From CAYJKB01 sp964370625 (GTDB lineage Bacteria; Bacillota; Clostridia; Oscillospirales; Butyricicoccaceae), in the NCBI GenBank assembly GCA_964370625.1, contig CAYJKB010000012.1, positions 1 to 49,563 on the forward strand: 49,563 nt of DNA, read 5' to 3'. Shown one piece after another: positions 8,380-17,352 of this stretch; position 1 is the first letter of the stretch, and every line of letters begins with the position of its first letter. The position numbers and the translations under genes were made by a program. The notes beneath the pieces were generated by a model. It was not told where the DNA came from, ran no database searches, and saw only the letters and a program-made list of their open reading frames with translations.

Positions 8380-9393
8380 TTACTCATACTTGATTAATAT
8401 ATTGAAAATATCCTTATTTTCATGTGGATAAACTTTAAATTCCACATTAGGAAACAACTCTTGTAGTTTAATTATATTTGTACGTTTTTGACCAATTGCC
8501 TTAGAAATATCTTTAAAGTTAACATAAATTACAGCTTTTTTTGCTACTTTAATTCTATCATCTATGCATTTTACAATTTTTCGATATAAAACTTCAGAAT
8601 AAACCATTTCGCCAAGTGCTGGGTGATATGCTCCAGCTATAGCTTTTCCATTTGATAAATCCTCTGTAGGATTTATGCCAATTCGAATTACAGGAATTTT
8701 ATGTTCATCAAAAATTTCAAGCATATCGGCACATAGCAAAACTGCGTTATTTATGCTAAGTGCTTCATATTGATTATTTTTATATTGCTCGAAAAGTTCA
8801 GTTTGCTCAACTACCACCGTAGGATAAATTCTGACAAAATCAGGTTTAAGGCCTGCAATCTTATTTGCTGTAAATACAGATTTTTGTCGATTATCAAAAG
8901 GTAGCCCTGTCATCACTTGCAGACCTAATTCAAATCCATATTGACGAATAAGCATACTTGCATGTTTAACATGCTCTGCTGTGTGTCCTCTTTTACTTTT
9001 GTTAAGCACAATTTTATCCATTGATTGTGCACCAAGCTCAATTGTCTTAACTCCAAAATCACGAAGTTCAGATAAAATCTGCTCATCGATATAATCAGGT
9101 CTTGTTGAAATTCTTATGCTGCTCAAAAGTCCGATTTTAATAAATTCATGTGCAACAGATAATAGGGAAGTGCGTAAGTTTTGCTCAATTGCTGTAAAAC
9201 TTCCACCATAAAATGCAACCTGTACATCAGTTTTATCTTCTATAATGCTCAACGCCTGCTCAATATTTTGTCTTGCAATCTCTGCTGTCATTAAAATTTC
9301 TTGACCTGCAATTTTTCGTTGATTACAAAAAACACAGTCATGTGGGCAACCCATATGAGGAACAAATATTGGAATAATGTGTCTTTTAGCCAT
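8380..9393 (-). CDS. radical SAM protein, Elp3-like, unknown substrate
   Basis: Radical S-adenosylmethionine enzyme. The cluster-binding Cys triad is C16-x3-C20-x2-C23 within GCPHDCVFCNQRK, and a VAFYGGSFTAI segment supplies the glycine-rich SAM site. The spacing, the early VPHMGCPHDC start and the later TRPDYID and ELGAQSMD segments resemble the Elp3-like branch, but the protein (337 residues) has no acetyltransferase domain, so I leave the substrate open. The start overlaps the end of rnc by 8 bases, implying translational coupling. A role in RNA modification fits the neighbours but is inference only. Confidence 0.85.
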   Translation of the reverse strand: MAKRHIIPIFVPHMGCPHDCVFCNQRKIAGQEILMTAEIARQNIEQALSIIEDKTDVQVAFYGGSFTAIEQNLRTSLLSVAHEFIKIGLLSSIRISTRPDYIDEQILSELRDFGVKTIELGAQSMDKIVLNKSKRGHTAEHVKHASMLIRQYGFELGLQVMTGLPFDNRQKSVFTANKIAGLKPDFVRIYPTVVVEQTELFEQYKNNQYEALSINNAVLLCADMLEIFDEHKIPVIRIGINPTEDLSNGKAIAGAYHPALGEMVYSEVLYRKIVKCIDDRIKVAKKAVIYVNFKDISKAIGQKRTNIIKLQELFPNVEFKVYPHENKDIFNILIKYE

Positions 9394-10063
9394 TGTGTCC
9401 CATAAGTTCTAGTGCTTTTTTTGCTGCCATTTGCTCTGCATCTTTTTTGCTTTTGCCAGCTCCTTGAGCAATAACATTGCTATTTAACAAAACTTCAACC
9501 ATAAAACGTTTATCATGGTCTGGCCCTGTTTCTGCTATCAACTTATAAGACAGCACTTCTTCACGATTTTTTTGCACAATTTCTTGTAATGTTGTTTTGT
9601 AATCGTTAAAAGCTCTGCCATTTAGCGCAAGTTCAACCTTTGGAGGCACAATCTTAAGCACGAAATCATAAGCTGCTTGCATACCACCATCAAGATAAAT
9701 CGCAGCGAGTATTGCTTCAACACTATCGGCTAAAATAGAATCTCTATCACGTCCTCCACCAGCTTCTTCACCTTTTCCAAGCATAATATCCTTGTCAAGT
9801 TCAAGCTCACGAGCAATAACACATAAAGTTTTTTCACAAACTACAGCTGCCCTTATTTTTGTTAGTTCACCTTCTGGCAAGTTTTTATAATTTTTAAAAA
9901 TATATTCAGCTGTTATAAATCCTAAAATAGAGTCTCCTAAAAATTCTAATCTCTCATTACTATGAATTTTTTTATCTCTATGCTCATTTGCATAAGAGCT
10001 GTGAGTTAAGGCTTTCATGTAAAGTTTTTTATCCTTAAATTGGTATCCAATTTTACTATTCAT
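9386..10063 (-). CDS. rnc: ribonuclease III
   Basis: Double-strand-specific endoribonuclease for rRNA processing and antisense RNA turnover, active as a dimer. The 225 residues comprise a catalytic domain (1 to about 150, signature ERLEFLGDS at 37-45 with the metal-binding acidic residues) and a dsRNA-binding domain (about 155-225, ending GKSKKDAEQMAAKKALELMG). The ATG is preceded by GGAGGGG. The gene lies 14 bases after plsX with no acpP between, although acpP is often found there. It overlaps the radical SAM gene downstream by 8 bases. Confidence 0.97.
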   Translation of the reverse strand: MNSKIGYQFKDKKLYMKALTHSSYANEHRDKKIHSNERLEFLGDSILGFITAEYIFKNYKNLPEGELTKIRAAVVCEKTLCVIARELELDKDIMLGKGEEAGGGRDRDSILADSVEAILAAIYLDGGMQAAYDFVLKIVPPKVELALNGRAFNDYKTTLQEIVQKNREEVLSYKLIAETGPDHDKRFMVEVLLNSNVIAQGAGKSKKDAEQMAAKKALELMGHNG

Positions 10064-10077
10064 TTGCCCCTCCTAAA

Positions 10078-11097
10078 TTATTCTTTTGTTTCTGCCGTCA
10101 TAAGTTCCATATTTTGTTCGATTTTTTCTATAATATTTGCATTTGTAAATTCAATCGCTTGTTTTACTGCATTTTTAAAGCTTTCAGCTTTTGATGAGCC
10201 ATGCGCTTTTATTACTGGTTTTGAAATCCCTAATAATGGCGCTCCACCTGTTTGGCTATGATCCATTTTTGAACGCAATCCTAATAAAGCCGGTTTTAAT
10301 AGCAATGCTGCAATTTTTCCACGCCCACTTGATAAAAATGCTTCTTTTAACATGCTCATTATCATAGTTGCAACACCTTCAACTGATTTTAGCATTACAT
10401 TACCTGTAAATCCATCGCAAACTACTACATCGCAAGTTCCTGAAACAATGTCACGTCCTTCAATATTTCCAATAAAGTTAATCACTTTATTTTTATGAGC
10501 ATTTTTGAGCAGTCCATAAGCTAAAAGTTGTAATTCTCCACCTTTTTCTTCCTCAGTACCATTATTCATAAGTGCAACCTTTGGATTTTCACGCTTTTCT
10601 ACATGTTCCATATAAAAACTTCCCATTGCAGCAAATTGAAGTAACTGCTCAGGTGTGCAATCAACATTTGCTCCACAATCCACAAGCAATGAAGTAGATT
10701 TTTTATTTGGAATTTGAGCAACTAAAGCTGCTCGTCTAATTCCTTTAATACGTTTAACGATAAGAGTTGCACCAACTAATAATGCACCTGTATTACCAGC
10801 TGAAACAACAGCATCTCCTTCTCCACGTTTTAACATATTAAATGCAATTGCCATTGAAGAATTAGGTTTTTCACGAAGCACTGTCGAAGGGTTGTCCTCC
10901 ATCGTAACTTTATCTTCTGCATGAACTACTACAATATCAAGTCCATCTGCGTTTTCAGAAGTTAAACATTTATTAACTTCTGTTTCATCGCCGACTAAAA
11001 TAATTTGTTCGCCATATTCACGTGCTGCCATAACAGCACCTTTAACCACCTCATGCGGAGCATTATCTCCACCCATTGCATCAAGTATTATCCTCAT
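10078..11097 (-). CDS. plsX: phosphate acyltransferase PlsX
   Basis: Converts acyl-ACP to acyl-phosphate, the acyl donor for PlsY in phosphatidic acid synthesis; a peripheral membrane protein. The 339 residues begin with the family signature MRIILDAMGGDNAPHE and contain the SAGNTGALLVGA, DCGANVDCTPEQL and CDGFTGNVMLK blocks. The start is backed by AAGGAG 10 bases upstream. The usual partners (fapR, fabD, fabG, acpP) are absent from this cluster, so ACP must be encoded elsewhere. It follows trmFO by 67 bases. Confidence 0.97.
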   Translation of the reverse strand: MRIILDAMGGDNAPHEVVKGAVMAAREYGEQIILVGDETEVNKCLTSENADGLDIVVVHAEDKVTMEDNPSTVLREKPNSSMAIAFNMLKRGEGDAVVSAGNTGALLVGATLIVKRIKGIRRAALVAQIPNKKSTSLLVDCGANVDCTPEQLLQFAAMGSFYMEHVEKRENPKVALMNNGTEEEKGGELQLLAYGLLKNAHKNKVINFIGNIEGRDIVSGTCDVVVCDGFTGNVMLKSVEGVATMIMSMLKEAFLSSGRGKIAALLLKPALLGLRSKMDHSQTGGAPLLGISKPVIKAHGSSKAESFKNAVKQAIEFTNANIIEKIEQNMELMTAETKE

Positions 11098-11164
11098 TAA
11101 CGATTTTCTCCTTACTTTATGAACATTACTTGTAAAAATCTCAGATATTTTAAGATTTCAATAT

Positions 11165-12520
11165 TTATTCTTTAATAATTATTTTCTCTGCTAATTCTTC
11201 AATTATAACAAGTGATTTATTAGAGATTTCAATGTTTTTATTTCGTTTTTCCTTAACTTTATAGCCTAAACTATCTACAATCCCAAAATTTATATTCATA
11301 GGTTGGAATTTTTCAATATGCTCATCGCTTACATATTGGCACAAAGCACCAAGTGCTGTGCTGCTTGGAAAATCAACGATTTCTTTATCAAGTATTTCAT
11401 GTGCTAGACAAATCCCAGCATAAAACCCTGATGCACAACTTTCAATATATCCTTCAACACCTGTCATTTGTCCAGCAAAACGAATATTCGGTTGTGTAAC
11501 CAGTGCAAAAGTGCTATCAAGTAATTTTGGTGAATTTATAAATGTATTTCTGTGCATAACACCCATACGAACAAATTCAGCATTTTTAAGCGCTGGAATC
11601 ATTGAAAACACTCGTTTTTGCTCTGGAAATTTAAGATGTGTCTGAAATCCAACCATATTATATAAGTGGCCAATTCTGTCATCCTTGCGAAGTTGTACAA
11701 CAGCATAAGGGTCACGTCCTGTTTTAGGGTCAGCCAGTCCAACTGGTTTCATAGGTCCATAAAGAAGTGTATCATGTCCACGCCTTCCCATAACTTCAAC
11801 TGGCATACAGCCTTCAAAAACTTTTTTATCTTCAAAACCATGCACTTCAGCTTCTTCAGCTGTGCAAAGTTCATTCCAAAATGCATTATATTCTTCTTCT
11901 GTCATTGGACAATTAATATAATCTGGTGTACCTTTATCATATCGTGATTTAAAATATGCACTTTCCATATCTACACTTTCAAAGGTTACAATCGGAGCTG
12001 CTGCATCATAAAAATGTAAATGCTCACTTGTACCTACAATTTCATTGATGTGCTCAAATATTTTACCTTCCGTAAGTGGCCCTGTAGCAATGATTACATT
12101 TTCATCAGTTGGTATATTTTCGACACGTTCGTATTTTACTGTTATCCTATCATGTGCTAATATTTTATCTGTCACCATCTGAGAAAAAGCTTCTCTATCA
12201 ACTGCAAGTGCACCTCCAGCTGGTGTCACTGTTTCATCAGCACACATCATGATAAGGCTGCCTAATCTACGAAGTTCTTCTTTTAATAATCCTGGTGCAT
12301 TTGATAAATCAGCACCACGAAGTGAGTTTGAACAAACAAGCTCTGCAAATTTAGCTGTGCTATGAGCAGGGGAGTTGTGTTCTGGACGCATTTCATAAAG
12401 TGTTACTTCAATTCCACGTTCAGCAAGTTGCCACGCAGCTTCACTTCCAGCAAGTCCCGCACCAATTACAATGGCTTTATTATTCTTCTGACTTATCAGA
12501 TTTTTTTGATTTCTTTGCAC
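11165..12520 (-). CDS. trmFO: methylenetetrahydrofolate-tRNA-(uracil-5-)-methyltransferase TrmFO
   Basis: Folate- and FAD-dependent enzyme that makes 5-methyluridine at position 54 of the tRNA T loop. The FAD motif VIGAGLAGSEAAW is followed by the family blocks LYEMRPEHNSPAH and FAELVCSNSLRG. No ATG lies close to the FAD motif. I take GTG at 12518-12520 as the start (451 residues) because AGAGGAG lies 10 bases upstream; the in-frame ATG at 12595 has no ribosome site and would add 25 residues. With this start the gene overlaps topA by 41 bases, and its ribosome site lies in the lysine-rich tail of topA. The start is the uncertain part; the function is not. Confidence 0.93.
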   Translation of the reverse strand: MQRNQKNLISQKNNKAIVIGAGLAGSEAAWQLAERGIEVTLYEMRPEHNSPAHSTAKFAELVCSNSLRGADLSNAPGLLKEELRRLGSLIMMCADETVTPAGGALAVDREAFSQMVTDKILAHDRITVKYERVENIPTDENVIIATGPLTEGKIFEHINEIVGTSEHLHFYDAAAPIVTFESVDMESAYFKSRYDKGTPDYINCPMTEEEYNAFWNELCTAEEAEVHGFEDKKVFEGCMPVEVMGRRGHDTLLYGPMKPVGLADPKTGRDPYAVVQLRKDDRIGHLYNMVGFQTHLKFPEQKRVFSMIPALKNAEFVRMGVMHRNTFINSPKLLDSTFALVTQPNIRFAGQMTGVEGYIESCASGFYAGICLAHEILDKEIVDFPSSTALGALCQYVSDEHIEKFQPMNINFGIVDSLGYKVKEKRNKNIEISNKSLVIIEELAEKIIIKE

Positions 12521-14624
12521 TTTTTTTAATCTCCTCTGTATATCCACAGCCTTCTTTATAACAAACATGTGAATGTTTTTTCGTTTCTCTGTCATAATGT
12601 TTAAATAAAGCTGTATTGCATTTAGGACAAGTTAATTTTGTTGTTTTATCCCAAGTCATAAATGTACAAGTAGGATTTTTTTCACAACCTAAATAAGCAT
12701 ATCCATTTTTTGATTTTTTCTTAACCACTTTATTTTCACAAAGTGGGCACGCAACACCAGCATCTTCTGTAATAGGTTTTGTAGATTTACATTCAGGATA
12801 TGCAGGACACGCTAGGAATTTTCCAAATCTTCCATATTTTATAACCATCATTTTGCCACAAAGGTCACAAGGAATATCTGTTTCTTCTTCTTGAATTGTA
12901 ATACGTTGATTATCTAAATCTTTTTCAGCTTTTGTAAGACTTTTATCAAATCCTTCATAGAAATTTTTTAATACTTCAATAAATCCAATTTTTCCAGCTT
13001 CAACTTCATCTAATCTATCTTCCATTTTCGCTGTAAATTTCATATCTACAACATCTTTAAATTTATCAATCATAAGGTCTGTAACAGTTTCACCAAGTGC
13101 TGTTGGACGAAGTGTTTTTTGTTCTTTGTTTACATAATCCCTGTCTAAAATTGTCGTAATAGTTGGGGCATACGTTGATGGACGTCCAATCCCTTTTTCT
13201 TCCATTGCACGGATAAGTGCAGCTTCAGTATATCTTGCTGGTGGTTGTGTGAAATGTTGATTTGGTGTCATTTCTTTTAGCAATACATTATCGCCTTCGG
13301 CAAAATCAGGTAATGGTTTGCCTGCACCACTGCTATCAGCATTTTCATCATCTGTAGATTCTTCATAAATTGCTGTAAACCCTGCAAATGCTACTTTATA
13401 TCCGCTAGCTCTGAATAAATGGCCTACACTTTCTATATCAGCTGTTACTGTGTCAAGTTGAGCATCTGCCATTTGACATGCAACAAATCTTGACCAAATT
13501 AGTTTATAAAGCTTATATTGGTCTCGAGATAGGCTATCTTTAATTGCATCAGGTTCTAAATTTACATTAGTTGGACGGATTGCTTCATGGGCATCTTGTG
13601 CTGCACCTTTTGTTTTAAAGACACGTGTTTTAGATGGATAATAATCTTTTCCGTATTTCCCAATAATATAATCACGAGCATCATCAATAGCTTCAGGAGC
13701 TAAACGAAGTGAATCCGTTCTCATATAAGTTATAAGACCTGTTGCACCTTGTTCTTTAATATTAATACCTTCATAAAGCTCTTGAGCAACTGACATTGTA
13801 CGCTTTGGAACCATATTAAGTTTACGAGAAGCTTCTTGTTGCAGACTTGAAGTGATAAATGGAGGTGCTGGACTTTTCTTTTTCTTGCCTTTTTTAACAG
13901 TTTTAACTGTAAAATCTTTGCCTTCTATAGCATCAAGTACAGCTTTAGTTTCTTCCTCTTTTTTTAGCTCAACTTTTCCATCTTCTGTTCCATAATAATA
14001 AGCTGAAAAATCTTTTTTCGCTGATTTATCCATGCCAAATTTAGCATCGATTGACCAATATTCCTCTGGAACAAATGCACGAATTTCACGTTCACGGTCA
14101 ACTACTAAACGAGTTGCAACAGATTGAACACGACCAGCTGATAATCCACGACGGATTTTTTTCCATAAAAACGGAGATAATTTATAACCTACGATACGGT
14201 CAAGCAGGCGACGTGCTTGTTGTGCATCAACTAAATCAATATCAATATCACGTGGATTTTCAATCGCTGTTTGTACAGCTTTTTTCGTAATTTCATTAAA
14301 AGTTACACGTCTTGTGCTTTCGTCTTTTAAATTTAATAATTCTTTTAAATGCCAAGAAATAGCCTCTCCCTCACGGTCGGGGTCAGTTGCGAGGTACACA
14401 AAATCACTTTCGTCTACAGCTTCACGCAGTTCTTCAATCAATTTTTCTTTTCCATCAATCGGCATATATAATGGTTTAAAATCATTATCAATTTCAATTC
14501 CGATTTTCTTTTTTGGCAAATCTCTAAGATGCCCCATAGAAGCTTTAACTTTAAAATCTTTACCTAAATATTTTTCGATGGTTTTCGCCTTTGCAGGTGA
14601 TTCCACTATTACTAGTTTTGACAT
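12480..14624 (-). CDS. topA: DNA topoisomerase I
   Basis: Type IA topoisomerase that relaxes negative supercoils behind RNA polymerase. 714 residues. The Toprim domain is at the N terminus (VESPAKAKTIEKYL with E8; acidic motif DPDREGE at 81-87). The active-site block GLITYMRTDSLRL, containing the nucleophilic Tyr, is near residues 294-306. Three C-terminal four-Cys zinc fingers follow (CDLCGKM..., CPLCENK..., CPKCNTA...), then a Lys/Ser-rich tail. GGAGG stands 6 bases before the ATG. It lies between dprA and trmFO, the dprA-topA-trmFO order common in Firmicutes. Confidence 0.98.
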   Translation of the reverse strand: MSKLVIVESPAKAKTIEKYLGKDFKVKASMGHLRDLPKKKIGIEIDNDFKPLYMPIDGKEKLIEELREAVDESDFVYLATDPDREGEAISWHLKELLNLKDESTRRVTFNEITKKAVQTAIENPRDIDIDLVDAQQARRLLDRIVGYKLSPFLWKKIRRGLSAGRVQSVATRLVVDREREIRAFVPEEYWSIDAKFGMDKSAKKDFSAYYYGTEDGKVELKKEEETKAVLDAIEGKDFTVKTVKKGKKKKSPAPPFITSSLQQEASRKLNMVPKRTMSVAQELYEGINIKEQGATGLITYMRTDSLRLAPEAIDDARDYIIGKYGKDYYPSKTRVFKTKGAAQDAHEAIRPTNVNLEPDAIKDSLSRDQYKLYKLIWSRFVACQMADAQLDTVTADIESVGHLFRASGYKVAFAGFTAIYEESTDDENADSSGAGKPLPDFAEGDNVLLKEMTPNQHFTQPPARYTEAALIRAMEEKGIGRPSTYAPTITTILDRDYVNKEQKTLRPTALGETVTDLMIDKFKDVVDMKFTAKMEDRLDEVEAGKIGFIEVLKNFYEGFDKSLTKAEKDLDNQRITIQEEETDIPCDLCGKMMVIKYGRFGKFLACPAYPECKSTKPITEDAGVACPLCENKVVKKKSKNGYAYLGCEKNPTCTFMTWDKTTKLTCPKCNTALFKHYDRETKKHSHVCYKEGCGYTEEIKKSAKKSKKSDKSEE

Positions 14625-14693
14625 GGTTTTCCTCCAAATATTTTATTTTTCAAACAGCTATTCTGTTTTAAGTGATAACCATAAGGTTATCTT

Positions 14694-15875
14694 TTACTTG
14701 ATTGCAAGTTTTCCATTTTTGTGACATATAATTCCTTGCACTTCAAGCATTGTTATATTAGACATAACTGCTGATGCAGTTATTTTTGTTTGCTCAATTA
14801 TTTCATCATTAGTTGTAAATCCATCTGCTATAGCTTGATAAATTTTGCTTTGTACATCATTTAATGCTGATAAATCAATATTTGATGTTTTTTTATTTAT
14901 AGCTATAGGCTCTATGGGTTCTTCTGCCTTATTTTCATTTTGTGTTTTTTTCGGCTGAGATGCAAATTTGCTTGGTATGTATTCTACTTTTTTATAAGTT
15001 TTATTTAGCCATTCAAATTGTTCAAGCACATTTTCAGCATTTGATATAAGTGTCGCTCCCTCATAAATCAAACGATTACATCCAGAACTATTAACACTAT
15101 CTATATTTCCAGGCACAGCAAAGACTTCTCGTCCTTGTTCTAATGCTCGCCTTGAAGTAATCAAGGCTCCTGAATGCACAGGTGCTTCTACGACTATCGT
15201 TCCATATGTCATACCACTGATAATCCGATTTCGTATAGGGAAATTCTTTCCATCAACAGGCGTACCTGGTGGATATTCACTGATAATCAATCCCGTCGCA
15301 AGGATATCATCACGAAGTATTCGATTTGACATAGGGTAACAGATGTCCACACCACAGCCCACAACCGCTATAGTCTGACCACCTGCACGAAGTGCTCCTA
15401 AATGAGCATGACGATCTATTCCTTCTGCCATTCCAGAAACTATTATAACATTATTTTTGCAAAGCTCAAAGGCTAATTTTTCACTTGCAGAAATTCCGTA
15501 TGGAGTGGCTTTACGTGTTCCCACCATTGCTATCATAAGTTTATCTGAAAGATTAATATTTTGACCTTTCATATATAAAATAAGTGGTGCATCATCAATA
15601 TTTCGCAAAAGTTCTGGATATGCGCTATCATAATATGCTACAACATTTATACCTAGTCGTTCACATTTTTCAAGTACAATATCACAAGGGATTAAATCTT
15701 TATCACATAAAGCATCAATTTGCTTTTTACTTAAAAAACCACTTTCATTATATTTTTGTCTATCTGCCATAAATACAGAGGTAATATCGCCAAAATGATT
15801 TAATATTTTATGTCTAAGCCCAAAAGATACTTCATTTTTCAGTGAAAGCCACATTAAATATTTAAAGGTTGCCAT
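14694..15875 (-). CDS. dprA: DNA-processing protein DprA/Smf
   Basis: Binds incoming single-stranded DNA and loads RecA during transformation; widely conserved even in bacteria not known to be competent. 393 residues: an N-terminal helical (SAM-like) region, an extended Rossmann fold with VGTRKATPYG near residue 115, SGMAEGIDRHAHLGAL, GCGVDICYP and PIRNRIISG, and a C-terminal winged-helix domain (about 325-393). The ribosome site is GGGGAGGG. Its start overlaps the end of the upstream rRNA methylase gene by 14 bases. Confidence 0.96.
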   Translation of the reverse strand: MATFKYLMWLSLKNEVSFGLRHKILNHFGDITSVFMADRQKYNESGFLSKKQIDALCDKDLIPCDIVLEKCERLGINVVAYYDSAYPELLRNIDDAPLILYMKGQNINLSDKLMIAMVGTRKATPYGISASEKLAFELCKNNVIIVSGMAEGIDRHAHLGALRAGGQTIAVVGCGVDICYPMSNRILRDDILATGLIISEYPPGTPVDGKNFPIRNRIISGMTYGTIVVEAPVHSGALITSRRALEQGREVFAVPGNIDSVNSSGCNRLIYEGATLISNAENVLEQFEWLNKTYKKVEYIPSKFASQPKKTQNENKAEEPIEPIAINKKTSNIDLSALNDVQSKIYQAIADGFTTNDEIIEQTKITASAVMSNITMLEVQGIICHKNGKLAIK

Positions 15876-16671
15876 TTTTGTCCCTCCCCTTTTTATTTAT
15901 TTCCCACATAATTATAGTTGCTGCAACAGATGCATTAAGTGATTCGGCTTTACCACTCATCGGTAAAATTATTTTTCTATCACATAATGCCAAAATATTT
16001 TGACAAATTCCCTTGCCTTCATTTCCTATAATAAATGCTTTTTTGCCTAAAACATCATTGTTACAAAATTCTGTGCTATCAGCTTCTAATGCTGTTCCAA
16101 TAATTTCGAATTTTTGCTTTTTAAGCTCTGTAATTATATCTGATAAATCTCCACTTTCAGTATCTTGTCTGAAAATTGCACCCATAGTAGAACGAATAAC
16201 TTTACCTGATGAAATATCAGCACAACCTGTACCTAAAATAACTTTGTCAATGCCAAAGGCTTCTGCTGTACGAAGAATTGTTCCTATATTTCCAGGGTCT
16301 TGTACTGTATCTAAAATTAAAATGTTATTGCAGTCAGCATACTCTTTACATATAATTTTTCTGCTACATGAAAAAATTATACCTTGTGGTGTTTGTGTTT
16401 CTGATAATTTTTCAAGGATATAGCTTGGCATACTGTAAACATTGATATCTTGCATTAAGCATTTTTCCACAAGCTGTGTATAAGTCTGTTCTTTATCCTC
16501 ATCAATAAAAACAGTGTCAATAATAGCATATTCAAGTGCTTCTTCAAGCATTTTGCTTCCTTCACATACTATTTTAGAACTAGCTTTGCGATATTTTTTG
16601 TCATTAATCAGTGCTGACATATCAGAAACTTTATTATTTGATTTTGAACTAATCTTTTGAAGTAATTTCAT
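15862..16671 (-). CDS. SpoU/TrmH-family RNA 2'-O-methyltransferase
   Basis: Transfers a methyl group from SAM to a ribose 2'-OH, probably of 23S rRNA. 269 residues: an N-terminal substrate-binding domain (about 1-105) and a C-terminal knotted SPOUT domain with the three family motifs, LDTVQDPGNIGTILRTAEAF (near 117), FIIGNEGKGI (near 217) and LPMSGKAESLNASVAA (near 240). The layout matches the RlmB/TrmH-like group, but the target nucleotide cannot be read from sequence. It overlaps trkA by 23 bases upstream and dprA by 14 bases downstream, so it lies within one tightly packed operon. Confidence 0.93.
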   Translation of the reverse strand: MKLLQKISSKSNNKVSDMSALINDKKYRKASSKIVCEGSKMLEEALEYAIIDTVFIDEDKEQTYTQLVEKCLMQDINVYSMPSYILEKLSETQTPQGIIFSCSRKIICKEYADCNNILILDTVQDPGNIGTILRTAEAFGIDKVILGTGCADISSGKVIRSTMGAIFRQDTESGDLSDIITELKKQKFEIIGTALEADSTEFCNNDVLGKKAFIIGNEGKGICQNILALCDRKIILPMSGKAESLNASVAATIIMWEINKKGRDKNGNL

Positions 16672-17305
16672 TTATATCCTCATTAGAACCCACAGCAATT
16701 AATTTATCTGTTTGTTTTATAATATAATTTGCAGATGGCGAAACCGTTATATTATTTTCATCTTCGCCACGTATAGCAAGTATATTAATTCCATATTTTG
16801 CACGAACGTTAAGTTCTATAAGTGTTTTCCCAACCCAATCTGATGGGGCTATTATCTCAATAATGCTAAATTCATCTGATAATTCAATATAATCAATAAC
16901 ATTAGCAGAAGAAATTGTTTGTGCAAGCTTAATTCCCATATCATATTCAGGGAAAATCACTTTATCTGCACCGATTTTTTGTAGAACTTTAATATGTTGT
17001 TCACTATGACCTTTAGAAATTACATATTTTACACCAAGTTCTTTAAGTGTCAATGTGATTAACACGCTATCTTCTAATTTTGACCCTATAGAAACCACTG
17101 CGCAATCAAAATTTCGTACACCTAGTGATCTTAATACACCATCATCTTTTGCATCAGCTGTTACTGCATGTGTTACATAATTTGCTATACGCTGAATATT
17201 TTCAGCATCATTATCTATAACTAAAACTTCATTTCCAAGACTATATAATTCACGAGCAAGTGATTCACCAAATCGCCCAAGTCCAATAATTACAAATGAT
17301 TTCAT
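16649..17305 (-). CDS. KtrA/TrkA-type K+ uptake regulatory subunit
   Basis: Cytosolic RCK-domain protein that gates the K+ channel-like subunit encoded just upstream. 218 residues: a Rossmann RCK_N domain with nucleotide-binding GLGRFG at 8-13 and the VIDND acidic end of the second strand, and an RCK_C domain (about 135-215). The single RCK pair and short length match KtrA rather than the doubled TrkA of enterobacteria. It follows the transmembrane subunit by 47 bases and overlaps the methylase gene by 23 bases. Many firmicute KtrA/KtrC C domains bind cyclic di-AMP; that is likely here but not shown by the sequence. Confidence 0.93.
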   Translation of the reverse strand: MKSFVIIGLGRFGESLARELYSLGNEVLVIDNDAENIQRIANYVTHAVTADAKDDGVLRSLGVRNFDCAVVSIGSKLEDSVLITLTLKELGVKYVISKGHSEQHIKVLQKIGADKVIFPEYDMGIKLAQTISSANVIDYIELSDEFSIIEIIAPSDWVGKTLIELNVRAKYGINILAIRGEDENNITVSPSANYIIKQTDKLIAVGSNEDINEITSKD

Positions 17306-17352
17306 TATGATTTCCTCTCTGATTTTTATTTTAACTTTATAAATGATAAATT

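Noticed and set aside
12521..12595. Upstream ATG for trmFO at 12595
   Set aside because: No ribosome site, and the 25 extra residues are simply the out-of-frame translation of the TopA C-terminal region.
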